A stretch of DNA of 64,000 nt, taken from Rhodanobacter sp. C01 (GTDB lineage: Bacteria > Pseudomonadota > Gammaproteobacteria > Xanthomonadales > Rhodanobacteraceae). The notes beneath the pieces were generated by a model. It was not told the origin of the DNA and did no database searches. It saw only the letters and a list, made by a program, of their open reading frames with translations. Below, one piece after another: positions 33,610 through 44,203 of the stretch. The stretch covers positions 1-64,000 of the forward strand of contig NZ_MUNR01000014.1 of the NCBI RefSeq assembly GCF_002001045.1, read 5' to 3'. Position numbers and translations under genes: made by a program. Each line of letters opens with the position of its first letter. Positions within the stretch are counted from its first letter, which is position 1.

Positions 33610-35697
33610 ATGACCGCACAAACTCAAACAGCGAGTGCTGATTCCATACGGAATTTCAGCCGCGAGCTGGTTCTCACGGCGATGGCCGATTCGTTCCGCA
33701 AGCTGTCGCCACGGTTGCAGTTCCGCAATCCGGTGATGTTCGTTGTCTTCGTCTGCAGTGTGCTGACCACGTTGCTGTGGGCGCAGGCGCTCGCCGGCCA
33801 CGGCGAGGCACCGACCGGCTTCATCTTCTGGGTCAGCCTGTGGCTGTGGTTCACCCTGTTGTTCGCGAACTTCGCCGAGGCGCTGGCGGAAGGCCGCGGT
33901 AAGGCGCAGGCCAATGCGTTGCGTAGTTCGCGCAAGGATGTGATCGCGAAGAAGCTGGCATCGGCCGATCGCCATGCAGCGATTGCCTTCATGCCATCGA
34001 GTGAGCTGCGTGCCGGCCACCACGTGCTGGTCGAGGCCGGCGAGCAGGTTCCCGGCGACGGTGAAGTGGTGGTCGGTGCAGCCAGCGTGGACGAGAGCGC
34101 GATCACCGGCGAATCCGCACCGGTGATCCGCGAATCCGGCGGCGACCGCAGCGCGGTCACCGGCGGTACCAAGGTGCTGTCGGACTGGCTGGTAGTGCGC
34201 ATCACCAGCAATCCGGGCGAGAGCTTCCTCGATCGCATGATCGCGATGGTCGAAGGTTCCAAACGTCGCAAGACACCCAACGAGATCGCGCTGACCATCC
34301 TGCTGGCGAAGTTCACCCTGATCTTCCTGCTGGCTTGCGCCACCTTGCTGCCGTATTCGCTCTACAGCGTGCAGGTGGCGGGCATCGGCCATCCGATTAC
34401 GCTCACGGTGCTGATCGCACTGCTGGTATGCCTGATCCCGACCACGATCGGTGCGCTGCTGTCGGCGATCGGCATCGCCGGCATGGACCGGATGATCCGC
34501 TCCAACGTGATCGCCACCTCCGGCCGTGCGGTCGAAGCGGCTGGCGACGTAGACGTGCTGCTGCTCGACAAGACCGGCACCATCACCCTGGGCAATCGCC
34601 AGGCGGTCGCCTTCCATCCCGCGCCCGGCGTGGCGGAGAGCATCCTCGCCGAAGCCGCACAGCTCGCCTCGCTGGCCGACGAGACGCCGGAAGGGCGCAG
34701 CATCGTGGTCCTGGCGAAGCAGCAGTTCGACCTGCGTGGACAGCCATTGGAAGCCCTCGACGCGCACTTCGTGCCGTTCACCGCGCAGACCCGCATGAGC
34801 GGTGTCGATCTGCACACGCGGCAGATTCGCAAAGGTGCACTGGATGCCGTGGAGAAATATCTCGAGGCACAGAACAGCCACCTGCCGCCGCTGGTCAAGC
34901 GTATGGCCGAGGACATCGCACGGCGCGGCGCCACCCCGCTGATCGTCACCGAGGGAGCGCGTGCGCTCGGCGTGATCGAGCTGAAGGACATCGTCAAGGG
35001 CGGCATCAAGGAGCGCTTCGCCGAAATGCGCAAGATGGGCATCAAGACCATCATGATCACCGGCGACAATCCGCTCACTGCGGCGGCCATCGCGGCCGAG
35101 GCCGGCGTCGATGATTTCCTCGCCGAGGCCACACCCGAAGCCAAACTCAAGTTGATCCGCGATATCCAGGCGCAGAATCGGCTGGTGGCGATGTGCGGCG
35201 ACGGTACCAACGATGCGCCGGCACTGGCCCAGGCCGACGTGGCGGTGGCGATGAATACAGGCACGCAGGCCGCGAAAGAGGCCGGCAACATGGTCGACCT
35301 CGATTCGAACCCGACCAAGCTGATCGAGGTGGTGGAGATCGGCAAGCAGATGCTGATCACTCGCGGCTCGCTGACCACGTTCTCGATTTCCAACGACATC
35401 GCCAAGTACTTCGCGATCATTCCTGCTGCGTTCGCGACCACCTATCCGGCGCTCAATGCGCTCAACGTGATGCACCTGGCGACGCCGCAGAGCGCGATCC
35501 TGTCGGCGGTGATCTTCAATGCGCTGATCATCATCTTCCTGATTCCGCTGGCGCTGAAGGGCGTGAAGTACCGCGCGCTCGGCGCCGGTGCGCTGCTGCG
35601 CCGCAACCTGCTGGTCTACGGGCTGGGCGGCATCGTGGTGCCGTTCCTCGGTATCAAGCTGATCGATATGTTGCTCGTCCTGTGCGGACTGGCCTGA
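33610..35697 (+). CDS. kdpB: Potassium-transporting ATPase ATP-binding subunit B
   Basis: The P-type ATPase subunit of Kdp (695 residues). The phosphorylated aspartate is D320 in [16 protein letters not shown], with the actuator TGES in [16 protein letters not shown], the hinge [18 protein letters not shown] and [15 protein letters not shown]. The KdpB-specific [17 protein letters not shown] is present. Downstream the usual kdpC is separated by a repeat, a small ORF and a porin gene (see findings). Confidence 0.98.
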   Translation: MTAQTQTASADSIRNFSRELVLTAMADSFRKLSPRLQFRNPVMFVVFVCSVLTTLLWAQALAGHGEAPTGFIFWVSLWLWFTLLFANFAEALAEGRGKAQANALRSSRKDVIAKKLASADRHAAIAFMPSSELRAGHHVLVEAGEQVPGDGEVVVGAASVDESAITGESAPVIRESGGDRSAVTGGTKVLSDWLVVRITSNPGESFLDRMIAMVEGSKRRKTPNEIALTILLAKFTLIFLLACATLLPYSLYSVQVAGIGHPITLTVLIALLVCLIPTTIGALLSAIGIAGMDRMIRSNVIATSGRAVEAAGDVDVLLLDKTGTITLGNRQAVAFHPAPGVAESILAEAAQLASLADETPEGRSIVVLAKQQFDLRGQPLEALDAHFVPFTAQTRMSGVDLHTRQIRKGALDAVEKYLEAQNSHLPPLVKRMAEDIARRGATPLIVTEGARALGVIELKDIVKGGIKERFAEMRKMGIKTIMITGDNPLTAAAIAAEAGVDDFLAEATPEAKLKLIRDIQAQNRLVAMCGDGTNDAPALAQADVAVAMNTGTQAAKEAGNMVDLDSNPTKLIEVVEIGKQMLITRGSLTTFSISNDIAKYFAIIPAAFATTYPALNALNVMHLATPQSAILSAVIFNALIIIFLIPLALKGVKYRALGAGALLRRNLLVYGLGGIVVPFLGIKLIDMLLVLCGLA

Positions 35698-35707
35698 TTT
35701 CTTTTGC

Positions 35708-35789
35708 TCGTCATCCCAGCGAAAGCTGGGACCTAGTGCCAGTCGCTTGACTACAAGTCGCTGGATCCCAGCTTTTGCTGGGATGACGA
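35708..35789. repeat. Paired-hairpin repeat (CGTCATCCCAGC family)
   Basis: Outer arms TCGTCATCCCAGC and GCTGGGATGACGA are a perfect 13-bp inverted repeat; each arm also folds alone (CCCAGC-GAAA-GCTGGG and CCCAGC-TTTT-GCTGGG). This is a second dispersed-repeat family, unlike the TAGGAGCG REPs, located inside the kdp operon right after kdpB. Confidence 0.88.
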
Positions 35790-35811
35790 CTTCTTTCCAT
35801 GGAGCTCTGTC

Positions 35812-36015
35812 ATGCAAACGCTCAAGCTTTCGGTATCGCTACCCGATGAAACCCATCCCGATATGGAGTTGCGCCTGTCGGCCAACGACTCCGACTGCGA
35901 CGTGGTGATCGCGCTGCCGCTGCGTCCCCGTAGCGAATTGCCCGCCGTAGCTGCGGAGCAAACGCCACGCAGCGAGCAGGACGATTACGTACTCGGCGGT
36001 TACGCCGGCATCTGA
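35812..36015 (+). CDS. Small hypothetical protein in the kdp operon
   Basis: A 67-residue soluble protein with ATG 35812 after GGAG at good spacing. The N-terminal half is a strand-rich stretch (MQTLKLSVSLPDETHPDMEL and SDCDVVIALPLRPRSEL), the C-terminal half is polar and ends DDYVLGGYAGI. No signal peptide, no membrane helix, and no family that I recognise. Position between kdpB and the porin gene suggests cotranscription with kdp. Real expression is likely but not proven. Confidence 0.55.
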   Translation: MQTLKLSVSLPDETHPDMELRLSANDSDCDVVIALPLRPRSELPAVAAEQTPRSEQDDYVLGGYAGI

Positions 36016-36105
36016 TACCCGCAGGCGTCACGCTGCGGCAACGCATAAACCATCCATCCACTACAGAAAAGACGGCCATTGCGGGCCGAAGTTGCAGGGA
36101 AAGAC

Positions 36106-37593
36106 ATGTCACACAAGAAAGTTGCATCGCTTGCATTGATGCTCATGCTTGCCGCCGCCGGGCAGGCACGGGCGGACGCGGGTGTCGCCGCGTCGCCGGT
36201 TTCGGCCGACAAGGACACGACTGTATCCACGGCGCCGGTTGCAGTGAGCAGCGACTGCTCCAACGGGTTTCTGTCGCGCCTCGCAGCGGCCTATCGCGAA
36301 GACGCGCAGCCGGCCGATCCGAACGCACCGGCGCCGAAGCGTCGCGCGCTGGACTCGCCGTTCGACTCGATGCCGTTCCCTTCGTCCGAATGGCAGCTCG
36401 GCGGCGTCGACAATGCGATCGGCGTACCGAACGAGAATTCGCAGTACCCGCTGGAAAAGGCGCTGGCCTGCACCAGGCTGGGTCAGTGGATGCAGGCCAA
36501 CCGGATCGAGACGTATGGCTGGATCAATCCCTCGGCCAACCTCAGCTCATCGAGCTTCACCAACTACCCGTTGTCCTATGCGACGCGGCCGAATCGTGTC
36601 GAATTCGACCAGTTCCTGTTCCGCGTCGAACGGCTGCCGGATACCGTGCAGACCGATCATCTCGACTGGGGTTTCCACTTCGACAATCTGTACGGCTACG
36701 ACTACCACTACACCACCATGAAGGGCGTTTTCAGCAACCAGCTGCTGAACAATCCGAACACCCAGCAGTTGCCGGGCAAGGCCTACGGCGACGACCCGAT
36801 GATCTGGTACGTCGACCTGTACATCCCCTGGGTGGCGCAGGGCATGCAGATCACCGCCGGCCGCTATCTGTCGATTCCCGACATCGAGGCGCAGTTCGCA
36901 CCCGAGAACTACCTGCTGACCCACTCCATTCTGTACACGGTGGATGCCTATACCAATACCGGCATCATCACCACGACCAAGCTCAACGACCAGTGGACGG
37001 TGCAACTTGGCGTGCACAGCGGCGACGATTCGGCGTTCTGGAACAGTTCCGGCACGCTGAGTGCGCAGGCCTGCGTGCGCTGGGTATCCGCGTCGAACAA
37101 CGACATGCTGTATCCCTGCATCGAGTCCTGGAACAAGGCCAAGCAAACGTACAACAACCTGCAGGAATATGTGCTGACCTGGGGTCATCGCTTCACGCGC
37201 AGCGTGCACATGTTGACCGAGGTCTATCACATCTATGTGCGTGACCAGCAGGGCGCGCCGCTCGGCGTGCCGGGTTATCCGCTGGGTCAGGCACCAAATT
37301 TTCCGACGGGAAACAACCCTGCCTACGGCATCGTCAACTATCTGAACATCGAGTTGAACCCGACCAACATGCTGTCGATCCGCAACGAGTTCTACAACGA
37401 CGTGCAGGGCCAGCGCACCGGCTTCGCCACGCGCTATTCCAGCCACACGATCGGCATGACGCACTGGGTGTCGCAGGACCTGGAGATCCGTCCGGAGCTC
37501 CGCTACGAACGTGCCTATGATTTCCCGGCCTACGACGGCGGCACGAAGTACCACCAGGTGACCGCGCTGATCGACGCGATCCTGCACTACTGA
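36106..37593 (+). CDS. Putative outer-membrane beta-barrel porin in the kdp operon
   Basis: A 495-residue exported protein. The signal peptide covers about the first 28 residues ([20 protein letters not shown]). The mature part has aromatic-rich alternating strands ([54 protein letters not shown]) and ends ALIDAILHY, with the C-terminal aromatic usual for outer-membrane barrels. It resembles the putative beta-barrel porin-2 type proteins; I recall similar genes in kdp operons of some Xanthomonadaceae and Burkholderiales. It may admit K+ or another cation through the outer membrane (inference). AGGGA precedes ATG 36106. Confidence 0.82.
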   Translation: MSHKKVASLALMLMLAAAGQARADAGVAASPVSADKDTTVSTAPVAVSSDCSNGFLSRLAAAYREDAQPADPNAPAPKRRALDSPFDSMPFPSSEWQLGGVDNAIGVPNENSQYPLEKALACTRLGQWMQANRIETYGWINPSANLSSSSFTNYPLSYATRPNRVEFDQFLFRVERLPDTVQTDHLDWGFHFDNLYGYDYHYTTMKGVFSNQLLNNPNTQQLPGKAYGDDPMIWYVDLYIPWVAQGMQITAGRYLSIPDIEAQFAPENYLLTHSILYTVDAYTNTGIITTTKLNDQWTVQLGVHSGDDSAFWNSSGTLSAQACVRWVSASNNDMLYPCIESWNKAKQTYNNLQEYVLTWGHRFTRSVHMLTEVYHIYVRDQQGAPLGVPGYPLGQAPNFPTGNNPAYGIVNYLNIELNPTNMLSIRNEFYNDVQGQRTGFATRYSSHTIGMTHWVSQDLEIRPELRYERAYDFPAYDGGTKYHQVTALIDAILHY

Positions 37594-37603
37594 GGTGATG
37601 ATC

Positions 37604-38188
37604 ATGACCAAGCTCTTGCGCAATGCCGTGATGTTGCTGTTGTTGATGACCGTGATCACCGGCGTGCTTTATCCGCTGGCGGCCACCGGGCTGGCCCAGC
37701 TGGTCTTTCCGCGGCAGGCCAACGGCAGCCTGATCGTGAAGGACGGCAAGCCGATCGGTTCCGTGCTGATCGGCCAGTCGTTCACCGACCCGAAGTACTT
37801 CTGGGGCCGTCCGTCGGCAACCACGCCGCAGGCGGACAACGGCGTCAACTCCGGTGGCTCCAACCTGGGCCCGACCAATCCGGCGCTGACCGACGCGGTG
37901 AAACAGCGTATTGCCGCGCTGCGCGCCGCCGATCCGGGCAACACTGCACCGGTGCCGGTGGATCTGGTCACCGCCTCGGGCAGCGGCCTCGACCCGGAGA
38001 TCAGCCCGGCGGCAGCGCAGTACCAGCTGGCGCGGGTGGCGAAGGCGCGTGGACTCAGCACTTCGCAGGTGCAGGCGCTGGTGAACGAATACACCAGCGG
38101 GCGCCAGCTCGGTATATTCGGCGAGCCGCGGGTCAACGTGCTGCAGCTCAACCTCGCGCTGGATGCACCGCAGACGCACGGCACTTGA
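37604..38188 (+). CDS. kdpC: Potassium-transporting ATPase subunit C
   Basis: A 194-residue Kdp subunit with one N-terminal helix ([20 protein letters not shown]) and a periplasmic domain. Family blocks are [51 protein letters not shown] and the ending [16 protein letters not shown] 37604 has AGGTG six bases upstream; two other in-frame starts lie just before. It follows the porin gene by 10 nt and precedes kdpD by 39 nt. Confidence 0.96.
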   Translation: MTKLLRNAVMLLLLMTVITGVLYPLAATGLAQLVFPRQANGSLIVKDGKPIGSVLIGQSFTDPKYFWGRPSATTPQADNGVNSGGSNLGPTNPALTDAVKQRIAALRAADPGNTAPVPVDLVTASGSGLDPEISPAAAQYQLARVAKARGLSTSQVQALVNEYTSGRQLGIFGEPRVNVLQLNLALDAPQTHGT

Positions 38189-38227
38189 TCGCGCTAACGT
38201 AGTGCCACCTCCCGGACATATCAGCGC

Positions 38228-40915
38228 ATGAGTGAACCATCCCGCGAAGCACGTGCCGATGCCCTTCTGAGCACCGAGCACGACGAGCGCACCCATCGGC
38301 TGAAGATCTTTCTCGGCGCCGCGCCCGGCGTCGGCAAGACTTACGCGATGCTGTCCGCCGCGCGCGAGTTGAAGCGGCAGGGCGTGGACGTGGTGGTTGG
38401 TGTGGTCGAGACCCACGGTCGCGCTGAGACGGCAGCTTTGCTGGAAGGCATGGAGGTATTGCCGCGCCGCCCAGTGCGTTACAAGTCGTCCGACGGCAGC
38501 GAGCGCGATTTCACCGAGTTCGATCTGGATGCCGCGCTGGCACGCAAGCCGGCGGTGCTGCTGGTCGACGAACTGGCGCATCGCAATCTGCCAGGTGGCC
38601 GGCATGAACGGCGCTGGCAGGATATCGCCGAGCTGCTCGATGCCGGCATCGAGGTATACACCGCGCTCAACGTGCAGCATCTGGAAAGCCTCAACGACCA
38701 GGTGCGGCGCATCACCGGCGTCACCGTACGCGAAACCGTGCCGGACGTATTCCTCGATCGTGCACGCGACATCGTGCTGGTCGACCTGCCGCCGCGCGAA
38801 CTGATCGTGCGGCTGAAGCAGGGCAAGGTCTACGTGCCGGAGACTGCGGCGGCGGCGCTCAATGCGTTCTTTTCGCCGACCAATCTGGCTGCGTTGCGCG
38901 AGCTGGCGGTGGATACCATCGCCGGCCACGTCGACAGCGATCTGCGCGAGCACATGCTGGCGCGCGGCAGCGCGATGACGGTGCGCCGCCGTGTGCTGGC
39001 GGCGATCGACGGCCATGCGCAGAGCGAATACCTGGTGCGCGTGGCACGGCGCATCGCCGAGCGCCGTGGTGCTCCATGGAGCGTCGCTTTTGTCGATACC
39101 GGCGCGCGGCTGGATCCCGCGCGTCGTGAGCGACGCGATGCGGCGATGCGGCTGGCGCGCCGGCTCGGCGGCGAGACGGTCATCCTGCGCGGCCATGCGA
39201 TCGCCGACGAACTGCTGGCGCATGCCGATCGCGAAGGTGTCGGCCAGATCATCCTCGGCCGTACCCGCGAGCGGGTAGTGGCGCGCATGTTGGGCCGCTC
39301 GTTGACCCAGTTACTGCTGCGCCGTGGCGCGCATCTGGAGTTGACCATCATCGCCACGCCGAGCGAGCGGGCGAAGGCACGTCGTCGCTTGCGCCTGCCA
39401 CAGCCATCCGCGCGCGGTTCGCGCAGCGAATACATCTACGCCACGCTCACCACCCTGGTCGCGTTTGGACTGGCGTTCATCGCCGACCGCTATCTGTCGG
39501 TGGCGAACCTGTCGTTGATCTTCCTCACCGCGGTACTGGTGGTGGCGGTGCGCACGCGCATGTCGGTGGCCGTCTATACGGCGATCCTGTGCTTTCTCGG
39601 CTACAACTACTTTTTCGCACCGCCGCGCTACACGCTTGAGATTTCCAGCTTCGACGACGTGCTGGCGGTGACCCTGTTTCTGGTGGCGGCGCTGGTCTGC
39701 AGCCGTCTCGCCACGCGGCTGGCCAGTCAGGTGGAATCCTTGCGCGGCGCGCACGTGCAGGCGCGCGCACTGCTTACGCTGGGTCAGCAATTGACTACCA
39801 GCACCGACGCCAGCGGCATCCGTGATGTCGGCAGCAAGGCGCTGGCACATGCGCTGCGTTGCGATGCGGCCATCCTTGCACGCGATGCAGAACAGGTATT
39901 GCGGGTGGCGGCGAGCGTGCCGCCGGAACGCGCGCTGTCCGCCCAGGATCTGGCCGCCGCCGACTGGGGCGACCGGCATGGCGAGCAGGCCGGTCGCTAT
40001 ACCGACACCTTGAACGGCGCGCCGAGCTGGGTGCTGCCGCTGGGCAGCGAAAACCATCCGTTGGGTGCTGTGGCACTGCGCTTCGACCCGGCGATGGGCG
40101 AGCCCGATCCGGATCAGCGCAGTCTCGCGCTGGCGATGACGCAGGACATAGGTCAGGCACTGGAACGCGCACGATTGTCGGATGAACTCGAAGGCGCGCG
40201 CGTGCAGGGCGAGACCGAGCGCTTGCGCAACGCGCTGTTGTCATCGGTGTCGCATGACCTGCGTTCACCGCTGGCCTCGATGATTGGCGCCGCCGGCACA
40301 CTGATCAGCTATGAACAGAAATTGCCGCCGGAAGAGCGCCGCGAATTGCTGGAAGCGATCCTTGGCGAAGGTCAGCGACTGGATCGCTACATCCAGAACC
40401 TGCTCGACATGACCCGGCTTGGCCACGGCACGCTGAAACTCAACCGTGACTGGACTGACAGCGCGGAGATCGTCGCAGCATCCGTGATGCGACTACGCAA
40501 GCTGTTTCCCGATCTGCGCGTGGAGACGGTGGCGCCGAGCGAGCCGGTGCTGCTCTATGTGCATCCGGCGCTGATCGAACAGGCACTCTTCAACATCCTG
40601 GAGAACGCCGCACGCTTCTCGCCGCCGGACGAGCCGGTGCGGGTCAGCGTGCACAGCAACGGCGAACGCCTGCTGATCGACGTCAGCGATCGCGGCCCCG
40701 GCATACCGGAAGAAGAGCGGGCGCTCATCTTCGACATGTTCTATTCGGTATCACGTGGTGATCGTGCCCCGCAGGGCACCGGACTGGGCCTGGCGATCTG
40801 TCGTGGCATGATCGGTGCGCATGGCGGCAGCGTGGAGGCCTTGCCCGGCGACGGCATCGGCACCACCATCCGCATCAGCCTGCCCTTGCCACCACCGCCC
40901 GACACGAGTCCATGA
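38228..40915 (+). CDS. kdpD: Sensor histidine kinase of the Kdp system
   Basis: Membrane sensor kinase that responds to low K+ and phosphorylates KdpE. The 895-residue protein has the N-terminal KdpD domain with a P-loop (FLGAAPGVGKTYAML), LVDELAHRNLPGGRHERRWQ, a Usp-like domain (about 250-370), a four-helix DUF4118 block (about 400-500), a GAF-like region, the phospho-acceptor H676 in SVSHDLRSPLASMIGA and an ATPase domain with NILENAARFSPP, DRGPGIPEE and GTGLGLAICRG. The stop overlaps kdpE by 4 nt. Confidence 0.97.
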   Translation: MSEPSREARADALLSTEHDERTHRLKIFLGAAPGVGKTYAMLSAARELKRQGVDVVVGVVETHGRAETAALLEGMEVLPRRPVRYKSSDGSERDFTEFDLDAALARKPAVLLVDELAHRNLPGGRHERRWQDIAELLDAGIEVYTALNVQHLESLNDQVRRITGVTVRETVPDVFLDRARDIVLVDLPPRELIVRLKQGKVYVPETAAAALNAFFSPTNLAALRELAVDTIAGHVDSDLREHMLARGSAMTVRRRVLAAIDGHAQSEYLVRVARRIAERRGAPWSVAFVDTGARLDPARRERRDAAMRLARRLGGETVILRGHAIADELLAHADREGVGQIILGRTRERVVARMLGRSLTQLLLRRGAHLELTIIATPSERAKARRRLRLPQPSARGSRSEYIYATLTTLVAFGLAFIADRYLSVANLSLIFLTAVLVVAVRTRMSVAVYTAILCFLGYNYFFAPPRYTLEISSFDDVLAVTLFLVAALVCSRLATRLASQVESLRGAHVQARALLTLGQQLTTSTDASGIRDVGSKALAHALRCDAAILARDAEQVLRVAASVPPERALSAQDLAAADWGDRHGEQAGRYTDTLNGAPSWVLPLGSENHPLGAVALRFDPAMGEPDPDQRSLALAMTQDIGQALERARLSDELEGARVQGETERLRNALLSSVSHDLRSPLASMIGAAGTLISYEQKLPPEERRELLEAILGEGQRLDRYIQNLLDMTRLGHGTLKLNRDWTDSAEIVAASVMRLRKLFPDLRVETVAPSEPVLLYVHPALIEQALFNILENAARFSPPDEPVRVSVHSNGERLLIDVSDRGPGIPEEERALIFDMFYSVSRGDRAPQGTGLGLAICRGMIGAHGGSVEALPGDGIGTTIRISLPLPPPPDTSP

Positions 40916-41607
40916 CCTCAGCCGCTCCACGCATCCTGGTGATCGACGACGAGGCGCAGATCCGCCGTTTCCTCGATATCGGCCTGCGTGCAGAAGGTTA
41001 TGAGGTGGTGCTGGCGGCCAACGCGGCGGAGGGGCTGGCGCTGGCCGCCACGCAGTCGCCCGATCTGGTGATCCTCGATATCGGCCTGCCCGATCGCGAA
41101 GGCCACGACGTGCTGGCCGAACTGCGCCAGTGGAGCCAGGTGCCGGTGCTGATGCTGTCGGTGCGCGATGCCGAGAACGAGAAGGTGCGCGCGCTCGATC
41201 ACGGTGCGAACGACTACGTGACCAAGCCTTTCGGCATCCAGGAACTGATGGCGCGCTTGCGCGTATTGCTGCGCAACCGCCCCGGCGAACCGGAACTGCC
41301 GCCGCGCTATGACGACGGCCATCTCGCGGTCGACATGGCGCGCCGCGAAGTACATCTGGACGGCGCGTTGCTGTCGCTCACCCGCAAGGAATACGCCGTG
41401 CTGGCCCTGTTGCTGCGCTACAGCGGCCGCGTGGTGACCCAGCAGCAGGTATTGCGCGAAGTCTGGGGTGCTACCCATGTGCAGGACACTCACTACCTGC
41501 GCATCGTGCTCGGCAAGTTGCGTCAGAAGCTCGGCGACGATCCCGTCACGCCGCGCTGGCTGAAGACCGAACCCGGGGTGGGCTATCGGTTTCTTGGGGG
41601 CGGTTGA
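40912..41607 (+). CDS. kdpE: Response regulator of the Kdp system
   Basis: A 231-residue OmpR-family regulator. The receiver has ILVIDDEAQIRRFLDIGLRA, the phosphorylated D56 in LVILDIGLPD and K106-region YVTKPFGIQELMAR; the winged-helix domain has LSLTRKEYAVLALLLRYSGR and HYLRIVLGKLRQKLG. It should activate the kdp promoter, for which direct repeats at 31481-31500 are a candidate site. ATGA overlap with kdpD. Confidence 0.97.
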   Translation: MTSAAPRILVIDDEAQIRRFLDIGLRAEGYEVVLAANAAEGLALAATQSPDLVILDIGLPDREGHDVLAELRQWSQVPVLMLSVRDAENEKVRALDHGANDYVTKPFGIQELMARLRVLLRNRPGEPELPPRYDDGHLAVDMARREVHLDGALLSLTRKEYAVLALLLRYSGRVVTQQQVLREVWGATHVQDTHYLRIVLGKLRQKLGDDPVTPRWLKTEPGVGYRFLGGG

Positions 41608-41646
41608 AGTTGCAGCAACCGGTATCCGCTGACGGCCAGGAATATT

Positions 41647-42570
41647 TCAGGCCTGCTTTTTCACACGCGGTGCGCCGAGTTGCTTGCTCGCCAGTTTCTC
41701 CAGCTCTTGCAGCAACAGTTCAACCGGTGCTTTGAGTCGTGGCGGCAACGGGCGATGGATGAGCCATGCAACGATATCGGACTTGAAGTCGCTCACGCTA
41801 AGCACCTTCAGTTTCTCCCGGTACATACTCGTCGCGAGCAGGTCGGCGGTAATCATGCCGACACCGGCACCGCGCGAGACCAGGGACAGTTGCAGGTCGG
41901 CGCCGATGGCTTCCACCGCGACGTCGAAAGGAAGCCCTTGCGCTTCCATCGAGCGGCGCAATGCGGACCGCATGCCGCAACCGTTCTGGCTAAGAACCCA
42001 GGGAAAGGCGGAAAGATCCTTCAGGCTGACCCGCGTGCGCAGATTCAGGGCGGGTGATGCGACAACCTTGATCGGCTGTCGGCTGAACGCGTGGGCAGTC
42101 ATGCCGGTCGGCGGTGCCGTGTTTTCCGCGAATCCGATGACGGCGGCATCGAGCATGCCTTGCTCGACGTGTTCGACCAGGCTCTGCGACCAGCTGGTCT
42201 GGATGCGCAAGGTGAGTCGTGGGAAGCACTTGCGCAGGCAATCCACCGGTGTGGCAAGCGTCATGTCGGCAAGATAGGGCGGCATGCCCAGCCGCAGCTC
42301 GCCCGATGGCTCGACATCCGCGCGAACCAGCGCCATCAGGTCAGCCTCGGCCTGCAGCAGCTGGCGTCCCTTTTCGTAGACTTCGCGCCCAGCTGCAGTT
42401 GGACGCAATGGCTTGGACTGCCGGTCCAGCAATTCGACGCCAAGCAGCAGCTCCAGGCTCTGCATGCGACGTGTCACGGCGGGTTGCGTGAGATGCATCG
42501 TCGCGGCCGCCTGCACGATCGAGCCGGTTTCGACGACGGCGATGAAAGCGCTTATGTCGCGGGTGTTCAT
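41647..42570 (-). CDS. LysR family transcriptional regulator
   Basis: A 307-residue LysR-type protein. The helix-turn-helix is in the first 60 residues (SIVQAAATMHLTQPAVTRRM, then SLELLLGVELLDRQSKP), followed by the LTTR effector domain (from about 90). It is divergent from the MFS transporter gene, which is the usual target of such a regulator, with two short palindromes in the 119-bp gap. Effector unknown. Confidence 0.93.
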   Translation of the reverse strand: MNTRDISAFIAVVETGSIVQAAATMHLTQPAVTRRMQSLELLLGVELLDRQSKPLRPTAAGREVYEKGRQLLQAEADLMALVRADVEPSGELRLGMPPYLADMTLATPVDCLRKCFPRLTLRIQTSWSQSLVEHVEQGMLDAAVIGFAENTAPPTGMTAHAFSRQPIKVVASPALNLRTRVSLKDLSAFPWVLSQNGCGMRSALRRSMEAQGLPFDVAVEAIGADLQLSLVSRGAGVGMITADLLATSMYREKLKVLSVSDFKSDIVAWLIHRPLPPRLKAPVELLLQELEKLASKQLGAPRVKKQA

Positions 42571-42604
42571 CGGGCTGGCCTGTCCAAGAATATTGCTCAG
42601 TACG

Positions 42605-42639
42605 CATAGTAACTATGAATATTATTCAATTGCTGCAAT
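42605..42639. promoter_or_regulatory. Two palindromes in the LysR/MFS divergent promoter
   Basis: CATAGT-A-ACTATG (42605-42617) and ATTGC-T-GCAAT (42629-42639) are perfect palindromes in an AT-rich gap between the divergent genes. Both have an odd centre as in LysR sites (T-N11-A type), so either may be the operator. Confidence 0.45.
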
Positions 42640-42689
42640 ATATGCGTGTATTTAACATCGAAAGCCTCCTGCTTGGAAAGGCCTTCACG

Positions 42690-43949
42690 ATGCGATTCGA
42701 CCCTCCGCACTATCTCGCCATCGGGGAGGCCCGTGCGCCGATAGCCCCATTGACCGCCCCCTTGACCGCGCTGTTCGCTTTCGCCGTGAGCATCATCATC
42801 ATCAACCTCACCGCAGCGCAGCCGTTGACGGGGCCCGTCGCCCGGGCATTGCACCTGTCGGCGTCACTCACGGGATTGATCGCGATGCTTCCGCAGCTGG
42901 GTTATGCCGTGGGCATGCTTTTCCTCGTGCCGCTCGCCGACCTGCTGGAAAATCGTCGGCTCACCGTCATGACGCTGGCTTGCTGTGCGCTGATGCTCGC
43001 ACTGGCCGCGGTGGCGCCGACAGCGTCGCTGTTTCTGTTCGCTGTCTGCCTTGCTGGCACGACATCGTGCGCGATCCAGATCCTGGTGCCCCTGGCGGCG
43101 GCCATGGCGCACCCGGATCATCGTGGCAGTGCGGTGGGCAATGTCATGAGTGGAGTCATGCTTGGCATCCTGTTCTCGCGGCCGCTGGCCAGCGTGGTGG
43201 CCGGCACATTGGGCTGGCGTGCGTTCTACGGCATTCTTGCGGGACTCGACGCGCTGCTCGCCATCGCGCTGTGGCGCTGGCTGCCGTTGCGCCAGCCGGC
43301 GAACGGCCAGACGTATCCGGGACTGGTCGTATCGCTATGGACGCTTTGGCGGCGCGAGGCAGTGCTGCGTCGTTACGCATATTCCGCCGCCATCGTGATG
43401 GCGGCCTTTGGCGCTTTCTGGACCGGGATAACCCTGCGCCTGGTGCAGGCACCGTTCTCGCTCGGCAGTAACGGCGTGGCGTTGTTCGCACTTGCCGGCG
43501 TGGCCGGTACCGTTGTTGCGCCATTGGCCGGGAGCGCAGGCGACCGCGGGTACAGCGAAATCGGTATGCCTATCGCGCATGTCTGCCTGCTCGCCGGAAG
43601 CGTGCTTGCCGGTATTGCCGGTATAGGTTGGCTTGGCCTGAACATCTCAACGCATCGGGATCTGGCGCTGGCTTTGCTCGTGGTCGCTGCGATCATCATC
43701 GATGCAGGTGCCATTGGTGACCAGACGCTCGGTCGGCGCGCCATCAACATGCTTGACCCGGAAGCGCGCAGCCGCTTGAACGGGCTCTTCGTGGGTGTGT
43801 TCTTCATCGGGGGCGGCATCGGTGCAGCAGGCGCCGGGGTGGTTTGGGCGGCCGCCGGATGGGCTGGTATCTGCACGCTTTGCGTGGCCTTCAGCGCGTT
43901 GGCATTTGCCGGTGACATGATCGCGCGGCGCAGCCCGGTCATGAACTGA
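42690..43949 (+). CDS. MFS transporter
   Basis: A 419-residue major facilitator protein with about 12 helices. Cytoplasmic loop motif A appears as VPLADLLENRRL. Early segments are ALFAFAVSIIIINLTAAQPL and LTGLIAMLPQLGYAVGMLFL, resembling the small-molecule efflux (Bcr/YfcJ-like) clades. ATG 42690 follows GGAAAGG. Substrate unknown; the divergent LysR probably controls it. A stem-loop (43977-44008) lies after the stop. Confidence 0.9.
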   Translation: MRFDPPHYLAIGEARAPIAPLTAPLTALFAFAVSIIIINLTAAQPLTGPVARALHLSASLTGLIAMLPQLGYAVGMLFLVPLADLLENRRLTVMTLACCALMLALAAVAPTASLFLFAVCLAGTTSCAIQILVPLAAAMAHPDHRGSAVGNVMSGVMLGILFSRPLASVVAGTLGWRAFYGILAGLDALLAIALWRWLPLRQPANGQTYPGLVVSLWTLWRREAVLRRYAYSAAIVMAAFGAFWTGITLRLVQAPFSLGSNGVALFALAGVAGTVVAPLAGSAGDRGYSEIGMPIAHVCLLAGSVLAGIAGIGWLGLNISTHRDLALALLVVAAIIIDAGAIGDQTLGRRAINMLDPEARSRLNGLFVGVFFIGGGIGAAGAGVVWAAAGWAGICTLCVAFSALAFAGDMIARRSPVMN

Positions 43950-43976
43950 GGCAGACAGTCGGTGGTGGATGCAATG

Positions 43977-44008
43977 CCAAAGTCAGCCTGCAGGGCGGCA
44001 GACTTTGG
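43977..44008 (+). terminator. Stem-loop after the MFS gene
   Basis: CCAAAGTC and GACTTTGG pair, with an inner GCC/GGC stem around a short loop. There is no T run after it, so termination would be weak or factor-assisted. Confidence 0.5.
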
Positions 44009-44203
44009 TGCGGTACACGTAGCTCCACGCCAGGCGGTCAAAGGTGCTGCATCGGATAATGTAGCGTCCGCTATGCAGTGGCGGCTGCTAAGGTAGATCC
44101 TGCCGGGGCAGCGTTGAAGCTGCGCGCCGGTTTGATCGAGTGATGGTGCGTCGGCAGCTTCTACACTATGTCTACATAAACCACACAGGCGAGGAGTTGT
44201 CCG

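Noticed and set aside
32863..35817. 984-codon open frame on the minus strand
   Set aside because: Antisense to kdpA and kdpB; His/Arg/Gln-rich composition typical of mirror frames in high-GC genes, while the plus strand has clear Kdp motifs.
37334..39223. 629-codon open frame on the minus strand
   Set aside because: Covers parts of the porin, kdpC and kdpD in antisense; low-complexity Arg/His-rich product.
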